Origin: Mermis nigrescens
Taxonomy: Eukaryota; Nematoda; Enoplea; Mermithida; Mermithidae
Assembly: GCA_036768485.1 (NCBI GenBank)
Contig: JAVLUZ010000617.1
Coordinates: 372,001 to 436,000, forward strand
Direction of reading: 5' to 3'
DNA: 64,000 bases
Shown: in pieces, positions 46,849 to 57,950 of the stretch
Layout of the letters: each line of letters begins with the position of its first letter
Numbering within the stretch: the stretch's first letter is position 1
The notes under the pieces: generated by a model
Seen by the model: the letters and a program-made list of their open reading frames with translations, nothing else
What the model was told of the DNA's origin: nothing
Databases searched by the model: none
Program-made: the position numbers and the translations under genes

Positions 46849-47610
46849 ACTAGCAAAGAAAAATGCTCCGATGGAACAAAAAAGATGAATATACTTGGAA
46901 TTGTGGATTATTATGGATGTAAAAGGAGGGGACTAGGAAAAATCTACCTAAAGTCGGAAAATCTGCTAAAAATCACACTTTCTCTAAGCAACGCAAAAAA
47001 TCGATGTATATTCTGCGGCCAACAGATTAAAATAAATATTCAACCATAACAATGATTGAAACAGCAGCACGTTAGCTATGCAGTAGCTATGGGAAATGAC
47101 ATTAAGTAAACTAACAGTCTTCCAAGCCAATTGAATGAAATAGCAAACATCGAAGACAATTGAAGACATGGTTGGTTAAAAACAGTAGGAAACACGTAAG
47201 TTGACTTGAAACAGACTTAATGTAGATACACTAGCATGCCCGAAACGATTGTGTGCACTAATCAATCGGCTCCTGCTTTGCTTGCTATAATGCTCATAAA
47301 ACAAAACAACTTTAAATACAATACCTCTTAGTTTTCTATCAATCAGGTGCCAGCAATTTAAAAAAGTAACCTTGCTAGATTTCGTTTATACACTCTTATC
47401 TGAAACTTCGAACATTATTGAAAAGACACTTTTTTAGAGGCCGCAGAATATACATCGATTTTTTGCGTTGCTTAGAGAAAGTGTGATTTTTAGCAGATTT
47501 TCCGACTTTAGGTAGATTTTTCCTAGTCCCCTCCTTTTACATCCATAATAATCCACAATTCCAAGTATATTCATCTTTTTTGTTCCATCGGAGCATTTTT
47601 CTTTGCTAGT
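46849..47610. mobile_element. family N element with about 170-bp inverted repeats
   Basis: Left arm 46849-47023 and right arm 47441-47610 are near-perfect inverted copies starting ACTAGCAAAGAAAAATGCTC. The middle (about 420 bp) is unrelated and non-coding. A clear target duplication is lacking. It abuts an atatat run, as does the partial copy at 52927. Superfamily not assigned. Confidence 0.8.
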
Positions 47611-48329
47611 ACACTACTTTTAATTAGCGTGATTTCAGTACATCAGTCAGTAAACACAATCAGTAACATGCCACAATAATGACAACAGTCCAAGAACGCG
47701 GAAAACAATATTGTTCTTAACATCAGCATTATCCTTTTTAAACAAGACAACCTTATTGACACCATCCATTTTCAAATTAAAACTGCATTAAGTTATTTCT
47801 TCTTAATGTACAGTTCACTTATAATCAAGCACAAAAATTTAACCAACGAATTCACATTGCAAATCCTCACTCAATCAATACACAAGCACAATGTGTTGTG
47901 ACTTTTGAAATTGAAAACACCCAATTTTCAATTTTCAAATTGAAAATTGGATCAATTTTCAAATTGAAAATTGGGTCAATTTTCAAATTGAAAATTGGGT
48001 GTTTGAATTTGCGATGAAGAAAATAATCAAAAGATAGTCACTTGGTTTATTTAAGCCGAGTAATAAAATAACGACCGTCCACCAATTCCAAACTAAACGC
48101 AACTAATCTGATCACTATGAAAAAGTTTTGAAAAATGAGCTTGCTAAGCGAGAGTTGTAAACCAAGAGAAACTTAAAGTTAAAACCTACCATTAAATTAT
48201 GAGAGAATTATAAAAGATTTTAAACTTCAAGAAAATGGAAAAGGCGGGATGTTGGTAAATTAGAAGGCAAAGATTTTCGGCAAAAATTCAAAAACTTCAC
48301 GCAAATATCAAATGTAAGGAACACTAACG
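47611..48329. other. unassigned stretch with a short foldback
   Basis: At about 47915-48005 the unit ATTTTCAATTTGAAAAT-like repeats three to four times in alternating orientation, giving a local foldback. Nothing else was recognised. Confidence 0.55.
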
Positions 48330-50713
48330 CTTTGATTTGGTAGTAAAATAAATTTGTAGTATAGACTACATATTAACAACAAATGAATAGTGCAAACTTT
48401 ACACAACTACTAGGTGTAGAGAATACTAACAGTTTACGGCTTATTAATGTACATGATTACAATAAAGCTGTATATCTTTGTCGACTTCTGTGCACAGTAG
48501 TGTGATTGCTGGTTCATTTTAAACCACTTTTGCAGGCAATTTACATCAATTAAACGATAGCTCTCCATGTGCAAGATTTTGTGAAACATATTATAAACAC
48601 GGCTAAGAAAGATTTAACTTTAATGCAACCCATTTAAGACAAAATTACATCTCTTCAATGATCTAAGGACACTTGAACATAATTTTTAAATCACTTTAGA
48701 TTACTTTTGAGGGTAAACAAACTCACTTAATTGATGTCTCACATATGAATCCTTGAAAATTTCTTGACTTCAGTTACAAAGTCTCTGCAAGTCTATCGAA
48801 TTAGGGTAACACGTAACGTAAACTTTACACAAACACATAGCGTAAAGAATATTTTAGTCGGATTCGTAATTTTGATATTGCTCCGATATTTCTTTCAACA
48901 TTTATGGAAAAATGAGTCTCCATAATGTTTTAAAGACAATAAACATTAGGTTTAAACCACTTTGCAATACTGCTGAGTGTAAGCAAGCGCGCCCAATTGA
49001 CGTATATATTTCATTCCCTGTAAATTTTTATATCTCAGGAAAAAATTTCGATTTTTGCAATGCTCTAGAACAAAGGCTAACATGCAGTGTAAAAAATTAC
49101 TCGGATATTATGATCAACATTCATGAAAAAATTATGTCTCTACAATGGTCTGAGGACATATAAACAATGAATGTAAACTACTTTACATCACTGTTGGATG
49201 TAAACAAACGCGCCTACGTGACGTCTCACATTTGATCCTTTGAAAACTTCTAGGCTCCAAGAAAAAATTAGGTTTCAGGAATGCTCAAAAACGAAGATAT
49301 ATATGTAGTGTAAACTTCATGTAAACACCTAGTGTAAAGAAGATTTTAGTCAGATTCGTAATTTTGATATTGTTCCGATATTACGATTAATATTTATGAA
49401 AAAATTAAGTCTACATAATGTTCTATGGGCAAACTAACAATTGGTGTAAACTACTTTACAACACCGTAGAGTGTAAACATATGCGCCAGACTGGCATATC
49501 AAATTTGATTCCTGGTCCATTTCTAGACTTGATAAACGTGTCCCTGACTCGTAACCGGAGAAGCAGGCAGAAAAAACAAGACAGAAACGCATTTAAAACT
49601 CCAAATTTTTGACTTTACACTCGCTAAATATTAATGTATAGACAATTTGCTTTGACATACACCCGATATAAAGCACTTCATTTTTATTCTATTAGACTTA
49701 TCCCGACTTCTGGACGGAGAAAGTGGCGAACAAAAAACGCAACAAAAACGTATTTTCCATCATTTAGAACACTGTAAACTTTAAAATTCCGTACCGAACT
49801 CCCCATTGAGTTTAAAGAAATTCGGTTTGGTACAATTTGTAGCTTTTAAATCGTAGTACATTCCTGTGTGCCAAAATTCTGTTGCAAAAATTATTTGGCA
49901 TGATTTATCAATCAAACTTCAGAAAAAACGTGTTTTTTAGCCCATTTTTTACCTCTGATTTCGAACTTTACACCCCCATAAATAACTCAATATTGCGTTT
50001 TTTTAAATGCGGTTTGCTGCGATGTTTAGCCCCTGTGAGGCACTTTATTAATGCTGTCTTCGATTTGCACTGACTCATAAGCGGAAAAATTTGGCAGAGA
50101 AATCTTAGTTAAAATCCGTTTTTTTACACCATCCACTAGAGTGTAAACTTTAAACCCCAGGATCTAACTCACCATAGAGCATAGAAGACTTTGCTTATAT
50201 GCAGAATGTAGCCCTTGATCCGCTCTACATTTCTGTCAGAAAACATTTTAAAAACCTCATAACCGGAGTTAGTATCGGACATAGGAAGGTTGAAAACTCG
50301 ACCAAAAAGTGCTTTTTCACCCCCAGATTTTCGCACTCTTTACACTGCCGTTCGATAAATAATGCGAATTTCAAAAAACAAAAAAAGTGTCATCTGTAGA
50401 ATTCATCCCTCTATTATCCTATTCTGTTCAATCCTTCGAGTCATCAATACTCAGTTGTCCACATGCCGCAGTAAAAAGGTCCCAAAATTTGTCCTATGTT
50501 ATAACGTTACACAAAAACTTTACACCTTCTTTACACAGTCAATTTTGAGTTTCAAGAAAAACAAAAAAACACGGGCAGCGAATTTTTTTATTATCTTTCT
50601 TTTAAAAAAACCGCACCTTCCAGAAGTGTCCCGTTATAGCTGTAGAGGGGGTGCCCAGGTGTTGGGGGTACCCAAGTATATTATAGGTACGCGCTAACGC
50701 GCTACCTATGATA
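48330..50713 (-). repeat. family G repeat, copy 3 (reverse)
   Basis: The right end is the family G start inverted (hairpin TACCTATGA side at about 50690-50710; gggggtacccaagtatat). Going inward it aligns with copies 1 and 2. Between 48400 and 49620 it contains long tandem units beginning gtaaagaa(g/t)attttagtc at about 48838 and 49330. No transposase. Confidence 0.65.
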
Positions 50714-51041
50714 CATTCATACTGCATAGATTTGTGCATCCAAAACGCGATTTTTCCACCCTAAAGTATTCGGTTGGATGGACGCAAGATTTCTTCCGCG
50801 GTTTATCATGAATACGCGCATATAATGCGTATGGTTTTTGACTGTTTTGCAATTTGTGCCGCTATTAAAGTCAAAAATCGATTGCTTATTAGGTAGTACC
50901 TGCTGCATCGAAAGTCAAGTGACATTATTGGACGGTTGACTATAGTCTGTTTCACACCGATTCGGTCATAAATTTTAAAACTCCGACAATAAGCTGACAG
51001 ATTGCGATTATAGCATTTATCTGCTATATCATTATTGTAAC

Positions 51042-51228
51042 CATAGGTGGGCAGCACCGAAAATCTGGAGGGGTGAAAAAATTTTCAAAGGTCAAAAATG
51101 GTCTTAAATGTAATCGTATGACAAAAAAACACCATTTTCGACGTTTCTCATCGAGCACTATCCAATGGCATCAAAAAATCGCTAAAAAAGCAAACAAATT
51201 CAGAATTTGAATTCTGGGGGTACGTGTG
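51042..51228. mobile_element. MITE family K copy
   Basis: 187 bp; flanks attgtaac (51034-51041) and attgtaag (51229-51236) match 7 of 8. Ends CATAGGTGGGCAGCACC and CACACGTACCC (inverted). Confidence 0.8.
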
Positions 51229-51243
51229 ATTGTAAGTTGTAAC

Positions 51244-51477
51244 CATACGTGGGCAGCAAGAAAATTCTGGGGGGGGGTGCAAGATTTTTTTGAAGGTCAA
51301 AAAATGGCCTTAAAAATGGTGGTAGGGCGATAAAAACACCATTTTTCGACGTTTCTCATCAAGCACTATCCGTTGGCATCAAAAAATTGCGAAAAAACCG
51401 AAAAAAATTTCAAAGATTGAATTCTGGGGGGTATTTTGATTTCTGGGGGTGCATACCCCCCCCCACGCCCAGGTGTG
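51244..51477. mobile_element. MITE family K copy
   Basis: 234 bp with a perfect duplication gttgtaac (51236-51243, 51478-51485). It lies 15 bp from the previous K copy, in the same orientation and in the same kind of target (ttgtaa). Confidence 0.88.
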
Positions 51478-52229
51478 GTTGTAACCCTCCGCTTATTGTC
51501 GATAAACTTTCTTAAAATTTATGCAACAAATTATGTAAAACAGACTATAACGTCCAGATGCGTAGTAAAGGTGGGCACGTGGCCGCCCTTCCCCGCCCCC
51601 ATTGGCCCAGAATATTTGGCGGAATAAAACATGGTTATGTAATTTGCAATGATTTTTGGCCGTCAGTGATCATAATTTTTTGAATTTTTCCTACGCTTCG
51701 CGCCGTTTAATGCAATACATCGCATTTCTTTACATTCTTGGCGACCTTAGGTCAGCCAGTTTTGGCTCATAGATCAGGTTTCAAAACAATTTCGTGTGCA
51801 GAAAGCTGTTTTCACATGGATTTATTCTATTTTCAAGAATAACTCGAAATATTTTGCATAGAAATCATTTAGCGTGTGAAGTTTTACTCTGCAAAATTGT
51901 ATTACTGTAGGCTGCTTACAAACCACTTTTGTGACCGGTCGCTTGAACGCTGAACCTTGATCTCCATGCACAGGATTTCGTCAAATAGACTGTAGACGTC
52001 CTTCCGCCAAATTTCCTGTTGCTTTGTGTCGGAATATCGCTAAATCAAAGAAATCTGATAATTTTTTCGCACAAATTTGTCAAATATTTAAATCTTTTTT
52101 GGAAAAGGTTTCGTTAAAAGTGATCTTAAATAAAGACAGCGTAAAACGCCATTTTGCACGTACATAATGGCTAGAAATTGGTAAAGTCTGTTTCAGTCTT
52201 TTACGAAACTTTACTGAGAGTATGCTGTA

Positions 52230-52781
52230 GTCTGTTTCATTTATCCGAGGGCTTTTTCAGTAAATGTTTTCGGAGGTTACAGTAACCCCTTCTTTCTTAT
52301 TCACTGTAGTTCGCTAGATCTCAGTGTAGTTACGTAGCAGAGAAGGGTTTTTCAATAACATTTTTGCGACATAATTTATTCTCGTCTTCCAGCAGATTAA
52401 TCAACTTACAGATAAAAATCGCGCATTCAACTTACCCTAAGTTGGCACTTTACACAATAGACTACAATGGACTAAAATGTTCAGAAACGCCGCAAACTCT
52501 CTCATAGCTTAGTGGTAAAACGTCTGCTTGTCGTGTCGAAGCAACCGGGTTCCATTCCACCCGATAGCTTTTTATTTAGCGCACTTACTGTAGTATGTCC
52601 CAGTGCTGATTAAATGCCTAAATCAAATTTATATAGGCGGATTAGTGCATTAAAAATGAAATAATTCCAGTCACTCGCCCTCACTGAGCTGATCTGCCGA
52701 ATTACAGTAATCCGTCTTGTTTCGCTTACTGTAGCCAGTTAAAAAAATTGACTAGAAAGCTCTCGAATAAATGAAACATAC
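52230..52781. mobile_element. family M element (TA-flanked)
   Basis: 552 bp with inverted ends GTCTGTTTCATTTATCCGAG and GTATGTTTCATTTATTCGAG and TA on both sides. It contains the tRNA-like sequence at 52499-52568. Non-coding. Confidence 0.72.
52499..52568 (+). other. tRNA-like sequence
   Basis: An A box TAGCTTAGTGG and a B-box-like GGTTCCATTCC are spaced as in a tRNA, and T-arm and anticodon-arm stems can be drawn. The acceptor arm does not pair and the anticodon loop comes out at nine bases. This is a tRNA-derived relic or SINE head, not a functional tRNA. Confidence 0.5.
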
Positions 52782-52857
52782 TATAGCAGCGTATCAGTTT
52801 GACGCAATTGTCGGAAGAATTTGATTTGATACGATATCTGAAATCAGCATAAGCGCG

Positions 52858-52864
<7 letters not shown>

Positions 52865-52918
<54 letters not shown>
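52865..52918. repeat. (AT)n microsatellite
   Basis: About 27 uninterrupted AT units. A family N copy starts right after it at about 52927. Confidence 0.95.
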
Positions 52919-52925
<7 letters not shown>

Positions 52926-52926
52926 C

Positions 52927-53077
52927 TAGCAAAGAAAAATGCTCCGATGGAACAAAAAAGGGGAATATACTTGGGATTGTGAATTATCGAGGATGTAAAA
53001 GGAGGGGACTAGGAATCTCCCTATGTTATATGCCAAAAATCGCAAAATATGTTAAAAATCAGACTTTCTCTAAACAA
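52927..53077 (+). mobile_element. family N, left arm cut by the assembly gap
   Basis: Matches the left arm of the element at 46849 (ACTAGCAAAGAAAAATGCTC), then stops at a run of N. Confidence 0.75.
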
Positions 53078-53094
53078 NNNNNNNNNNNNNNNNN
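53078..53094. other. assembly gap (17 N)
   Basis: Seventeen N bases join two repeat copies. The true distance and even the adjacency may be wrong. Confidence 0.98.
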
Positions 53095-53163
53095 GGATTT
53101 TCCTAAGGGGGGGGTACCCCTATGGGGGAGGAACCCTGACTTGGGCGGAAAAATTAGCTGTTT

Positions 53164-54906
53164 CAGTGATCGTACGGGGTCAAATTTTCACCCCCGATCG
53201 GAGTCGGGGTCGGGGATGAAAAACCCCGGTTTTCGGGGTCGGGGTTGGAGATTAACAATTAACATTGCATGATTACATACCAATTGAAAAGGATAAAAAC
53301 GATACCTTCACTTGTTTGTAGAGCATACTAATAAAGCTGGTTATGTTCGACATTTTATTTTCACTCCAAGTTCAAGCATGGTTTTAGCAATTTAGCATTA
53401 CTTTCAATTTTAATCACTAATCGCTCTCGCTTTTTCGTATTCTTCCACAGTTTTTTCATAACGGTTTTCTATGGCGCACTGATTGTAGAGAAGCCGATGG
53501 CGCGAAGCGCCGAAAATTTTCGAAGTTTTCAATGTTTTGATGTAGAATTTACGCCTTTTTATTGACAAACAGTTCGGAAATCATAAGTGGCGCAAAGCAT
53601 CAAGAAATTCAGTCATATTTTACCACCCTAAGACAATAATCGGCGGTGCTAAGCGCAGGAAAATTTTGACGTTTTTACTCTTTAAACTCAATTTATACCG
53701 CTTAAATCATACAGAACGGATGAACTAATTGCGGCGAAAATTTTTAAAAATTTCTAATCCTTTTAACTTTTCTGTCCTTCTAAAAATCTCTTTCAACATG
53801 TAGAACGAGATAGTACGGCTGGGGGTCTGGGGTGGCGCGCTCAAGCGCCACCAGCAAGGTCCAGAGCAGAACCCCCGAAAATTTTGTAAAAAAGCACTCT
53901 AATTTTTAATAAGTAAAGTTAAAATTTTCGCAAATGGGCAAAATCTCGGTTCTGAATTGAGTCCAAAAAAACTTTAATTGATGAACACCTACACTGCACA
54001 AAACTTCTGAGCTGAAATGCGTTTTTCGACCTCTGCTATGTATGTAGCGCAGCAACGGGTCTCAACCAATAAGTCACTGAAAGATGTATCAATGAGAATT
54101 TTGTTCTTACCATTTTCAGGCCCACTTGTGGCCTTCTTACCTTCTTATTAAATAGTTCGGAAAACAGAAAATGCGCAAAAACACAAGAAAATTTGGCCTT
54201 TCCATTCATTTAAAATAGAATTATGTGTCCTTGTAAAGAAAGATAAACAAAGCAGAGAATAGATAAATTGGTATGTGAACATTTTCGCACTTTTACTATT
54301 ATGTTCAACAAGCATGTGCAGTTTCATTCAATGAACTAATAGTGCATTAAATCACTAAAGTGCTGCAAAGTGCTGGATTATTTTAACAGATTCAATGTTT
54401 TAAATTCATTGGATCTGTATAACAAATAATAATAATGACTCGGCGCGAAGCGCTGGAAAATTTTGACGTTTGTGCCTTTTTAAACTCAATGTTCTGGACA
54501 CATTGCGCCAGAAAAATCAACATAATTTCTGAAAAATTCCTTGGAGCATGTGCCTCCATTCCCCCCGGCTACGCCTGTGATTCCGCAGTAATTTTGGCGC
54601 ACTTCATAATGGAAAATATGCGAACATGTATGTACGTCTTAACAACATGGCGACCAGGCGTACTTTTTATGAGATATCGCGACTGTTGAGTTTAACGTAT
54701 TAATTTTGCTGGTGAATGAGTGGTCCTTGTTCCGAATTTATGTGCTATTTATACAATTCTTCTATGTACCAACAAATAAAATGCTATATTTCACCCCGAA
54801 AAGGTTAAACCCCGACTCGAAAAATCATGCCCCCGGTCGGGAGTCGGGGTCGGGGTTTAGGCCGGGGTTTTTCGGGGTCGGGGTCGGGGTCCTCGTACGA
54901 TCACTG
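53164..54906 (+). mobile_element. hAT-CGT family copy C
   Basis: 1743 bp, nearly identical to copy B, with both CAGTGATCGTACG(G) ends and GGGGTC hexamers. The left flank ends agctgttt and the right flank begins gttttaac. They share only part of a duplication, so a few bases were lost or two insertions recombined. An exact hairpin module is at 53499-53511. Confidence 0.88.
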
Positions 54907-54914
54907 GTTTTAAC

Positions 54915-57034
54915 CACACATGATCTTGGGGGTTTGGGGGTTTCGACCCCCGCAGAATCATTTTTCACCCCCGCAAAAAATTTTTCACCCCACCCCAGAA
55001 TTGGCGATTTTTCAAAAGTTTCCTAAACTTACCTGAAAATTGGTAGAAAAAGTGTCTTTTTAAGGGTTTTTGGCTATCTATCTGCTTAAAATCGCCAAAT
55101 TTTCGGCGCTTCGCGCAGTGATCGTACGGGGACCCCGACCCCGAAAAACCCCGGCCTAAACCCCGACCCCCGACGGGAGGCATGATTTTTCGAGTCGGGG
55201 TTGAACCTTTTTCCGGGGGTGAAATATAGCATTTTATTTGTTGGTACATAGAAGAATTGTATAAATAGCAAATAAATTCGGAACATGGACGATTCTTTCA
55301 CTAGCAAAATTAATATTTTAAACTCGACACTCGCGATATTTCATGAAAAGTACGCCTGGTCGCCATGTTGTTAAGACGTACATACATGTTCGCATATTTT
55401 CCATTATGAAGTGCGCCGAAATTACTGCGGAATCACAGGCGTAGCCGGGGGAAATGGAGGCACATGCCCCCTTGAATTCATCAATAATTATGTTGATTTT
55501 TCTGGCGCAATGTGTCCAGAACATTGAGTTTAAAAAGGCACATTATTATTTTATTGTTATACAGATCCAATGAATTTAAAAGCTTGAATCTGTTAAAATA
55601 ATCCAGCACTTTGCAGCACTTTGGTGATTTAATACACTATTAGTTCATTAAATGAAACTGCACATGCTTGTTGAACATAATAGTAAAAGTGCGAAAATGT
55701 TTGCGTACCAATTTATCTATTCTCTGCTTTGTTTATCTTTCTTTACAAGGACACATAATTCTATTTTAAATGAAAGGAAGGGCCAAATTTTCTTGTGTTT
55801 TGCGCATTTTCTGTTTTCCGAACTAGTTAATAAGAAGGCCACAAATGGGCCTGAAAATGGTAAGAACAAAATTCTCATTGCTACATCTTTCAATGACTTA
55901 TTGGTTGCGATGCGACCTGTTGCTGCGCTACATACATAGCAGAGGTCGAAAAACGCATTTCAGCTCAGAAGTTTTGTGCAGTGTAGGTGTTCATCAATTA
56001 AAGTTTTTGGACTCAATTCAGAACCGAGATTTTGCCCATTTGCGAAAATTTTAACTTTACTAATTAAAAATTAGAGTGCTTTTTTACAAAATTTTCGGGG
56101 TTCTGCTCTGGACCTCGCTGGTGGCGCTCGAGCGCCACCCCAGACCTCCAGCCGTACAATCTCGTTCTACATGTTGAAAGAGATTTTTAGGAGGACAGAA
56201 AAGGTAAAACGTTTAGGAATTTTTAAAAATTTTCGGCGCTTCGCGCCGCAATTAGTTTATCTGTTCTGTATGATTTAAGCGGTATTAATTGAGTTTAAAG
56301 AGTAAAAACGTCAAAATTTGCCTGCGCTTAGCACCGCCGATTATTGTCTTAGGGCGGTAAAATATGACTGAATTTCTTGATGCTTTGCGCCACTTATGAT
56401 TTCCGAACTGTTTGTCAATAAAAAGGCGTAAATTCTACATGAAAACGGTAAAAATTTCGAAAATTTTCGGCGCTTCGCGCCATTGGCTCCTCTACAATCA
56501 GTGCGCCATAGAAAACCGTTATGAAAAAACTGTGGAAGAATACGAAAAAGCGAGAGCGATTAGTGATTAAAAATTGAAAGTAATGCTAAATTCTAAAACT
56601 ATGCTTGAACTTGGAATGAAAATAAAATGTTGAACATAACCAGCTTTATTAGTATGCTCTACAAACAAGTGAAGGTATCGTTTTTATCCTTTTCAGATTG
56701 GTATGTAATCATGCAATGTTAATTGTTAATCTTCAACCCCGACCCCGACCCCGAAAACCGGGGTTTTTCATCCCCGACCCCGACCCCGATCGGGGGTGAA
56801 AATCTGACCCCGTACGATCACTGGCTTCGCGCCATATATTCATGTTTTAAGCGATATAGTGGTCAATTTATTCGACTTTTTTCGAAATTTATTTCGTGAT
56901 TTTATGCTCTAGAAGGATAGAGTATCGTCAGAAACGCCAAAAAACTATGTTTTTTAACGCGTACCGGCCATTTTTGGGTCCAAAAAAGGCACTTTAGATT
57001 TTCACCCCCAGAATTCCCATGCTGTGCATGTATG
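54915..57034. mobile_element. element X, split by hAT copy D
   Basis: Left end CACACATGATCTTGGGG, right end inverted CATACATGCACAGCATGGG, with a perfect 8-bp duplication gttttaac (54907-54914, 57035-57042). Without D it is about 410 bp. Its central hairpin module was the insertion site of D. Confidence 0.85.
55116..56823 (-). mobile_element. hAT-CGT family copy D, inside a hairpin module
   Basis: 1708 bp, perfect 8-bp duplication gcttcgcg (55108-55115, 56824-56831). Removing the element and one copy of the duplication restores ggcgcttcgcgcc exactly. Inner exact hairpin modules are at 56235-56247 and 56469-56481. Confidence 0.93.
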
Positions 57035-57306
57035 GTTTTAACCCAAAAATCGCTAAAAATCGCTGAAAAATCCTTAATTTTGCGCATTATTTTGGGCCAA
57101 TGGGGGCGGCCGCCCCCCCCTAAATCCGCCCCTGCATACGTATGTAACCGAGCTTTGCATGCTTATTTTCAACATATTAGTTTCTGAACGATTCTCAAAC
57201 GATCAAAATGCTTAAATATAAAAAAAGGTTTCTAGAGCGAAAAACTACTGAGAACTTCCGAAGCAGTGATCTCGGAAAAGAGCAACTACATAAGTTAGTG
57301 TACGTG

Positions 57307-57727
57307 CAGGCCCGTATCCAGGGAGGGGATAGGGGGGGCACGTGCCCCTCCAAAACGAAACGAGAATGATTCTTTTCTTTACTCCCCCTTTGCTTTTTTA
57401 GCCCGAAATCGCAAGAAATTTTCGGCGCTTCGCTTTAATTAGAGTCTATTCAGTCCCAAGAGCACGGTTCAAACACTTCATTTTTAGTCTTTATACAAAC
57501 TAAAGCGTATTTTGCGTCTACATCTTCTGTTATGTACAGGTTGTGTGAAGAAAATAAGATTTGTTCAAGAGGGTGTCCATTGGATTCTCACTATATTCAA
57601 GATATGCAAGTTGCAAAATTTATAATGCGTACAGCTCTAGTGGTCGTAAAACGTCTTTTTTAGTTCAACCTTTGGTTCCCCCTTTCAGTCGTGCCCCCTG
57701 CGAAACAGAATCTTGGATACGGGCCTG
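57307..57727. mobile_element. family P element (hAT-like)
   Basis: 421 bp; ends CAGGCCCGTATCCAGG and CAGGCCCGTATCCAAG (inverted). The flanks tgtacgtg and tgtacttg match 7 of 8. It lies in the putative first intron of the transporter gene, about 30 bp from the exon. Confidence 0.88.
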
Positions 57728-57760
57728 TGTACTTGTATACGATAACAATCAAAAACGAAC

Positions 57761-57950
57761 TTGCATGAACGCCTTTTGGGGAAATAAATATGCCGCTGCC
57801 AATAATACAGCCAACGACAACCATTATACCGCCAAATAGGCTGATACGTGCCTTCAATCCGGTTGTTTCATTAGCACTATTTTCTGCTCTTATTCCTCCA
57901 GCTGGAGTTTCGTTTTCGTTCAATACAACCCCCACTAGTTTACTGGCCAT
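57761..57950 (-). CDS. start exon of an SLC7-type amino-acid transporter
   Basis: The ATG at 57950-57948 has A at -3 and G at +4 and an in-frame TAA right before it. It encodes a polar N-terminus (ETPAGGIRAENSANETTG), then LKARISLFGGIMVVVGCIIG, SGIFISPKGV. The block G-x-x-x-x-V-G-x-I-I-G-S-G-I-F-x-S-P-K-G-V is the first membrane segment of the APC/LAT family, where the unwound GSG binds the amino-acid backbone. The donor GTTCGT at 57760 is weak and tentative. No further exons were found toward lower coordinates, so this may be an exon cut off by repeats or a gene with very long introns. Confidence 0.75.

Larger units (their letters stand above)
50945..51545. mobile_element. family M element (TA-flanked) with two nested K MITEs
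   Basis: Ends GTCTGTTTCACACCG and GTCTGTTTTACATAATTT (inverted), each next to TA. The TA boundary suggests Tc1/mariner. Both K copies inside were added later. Confidence 0.65.
53095..57134. mobile_element. family E element split by a nest of three hAT-like elements
   Basis: The left piece (53095-53163: ggattttcctaagg, gggcggaaaaattagctg) and right piece (57035-57134, ending aaatccgcccctg) together match the family E copy at 42814-43002. Copy C (53164-54906) and element X (54915-57034) lie between them, and copy D lies inside X. The left end of E is lost in the gap. Confidence 0.8.

Noticed and set aside
42748..50713. A single 8-kb element with long inverted repeats (Maverick-like)
   Set aside because: The inverted G ends are 8 kb apart, but the last exon of the RING gene lies between them and no Polinton genes are present. 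Two separate copies are the better reading.
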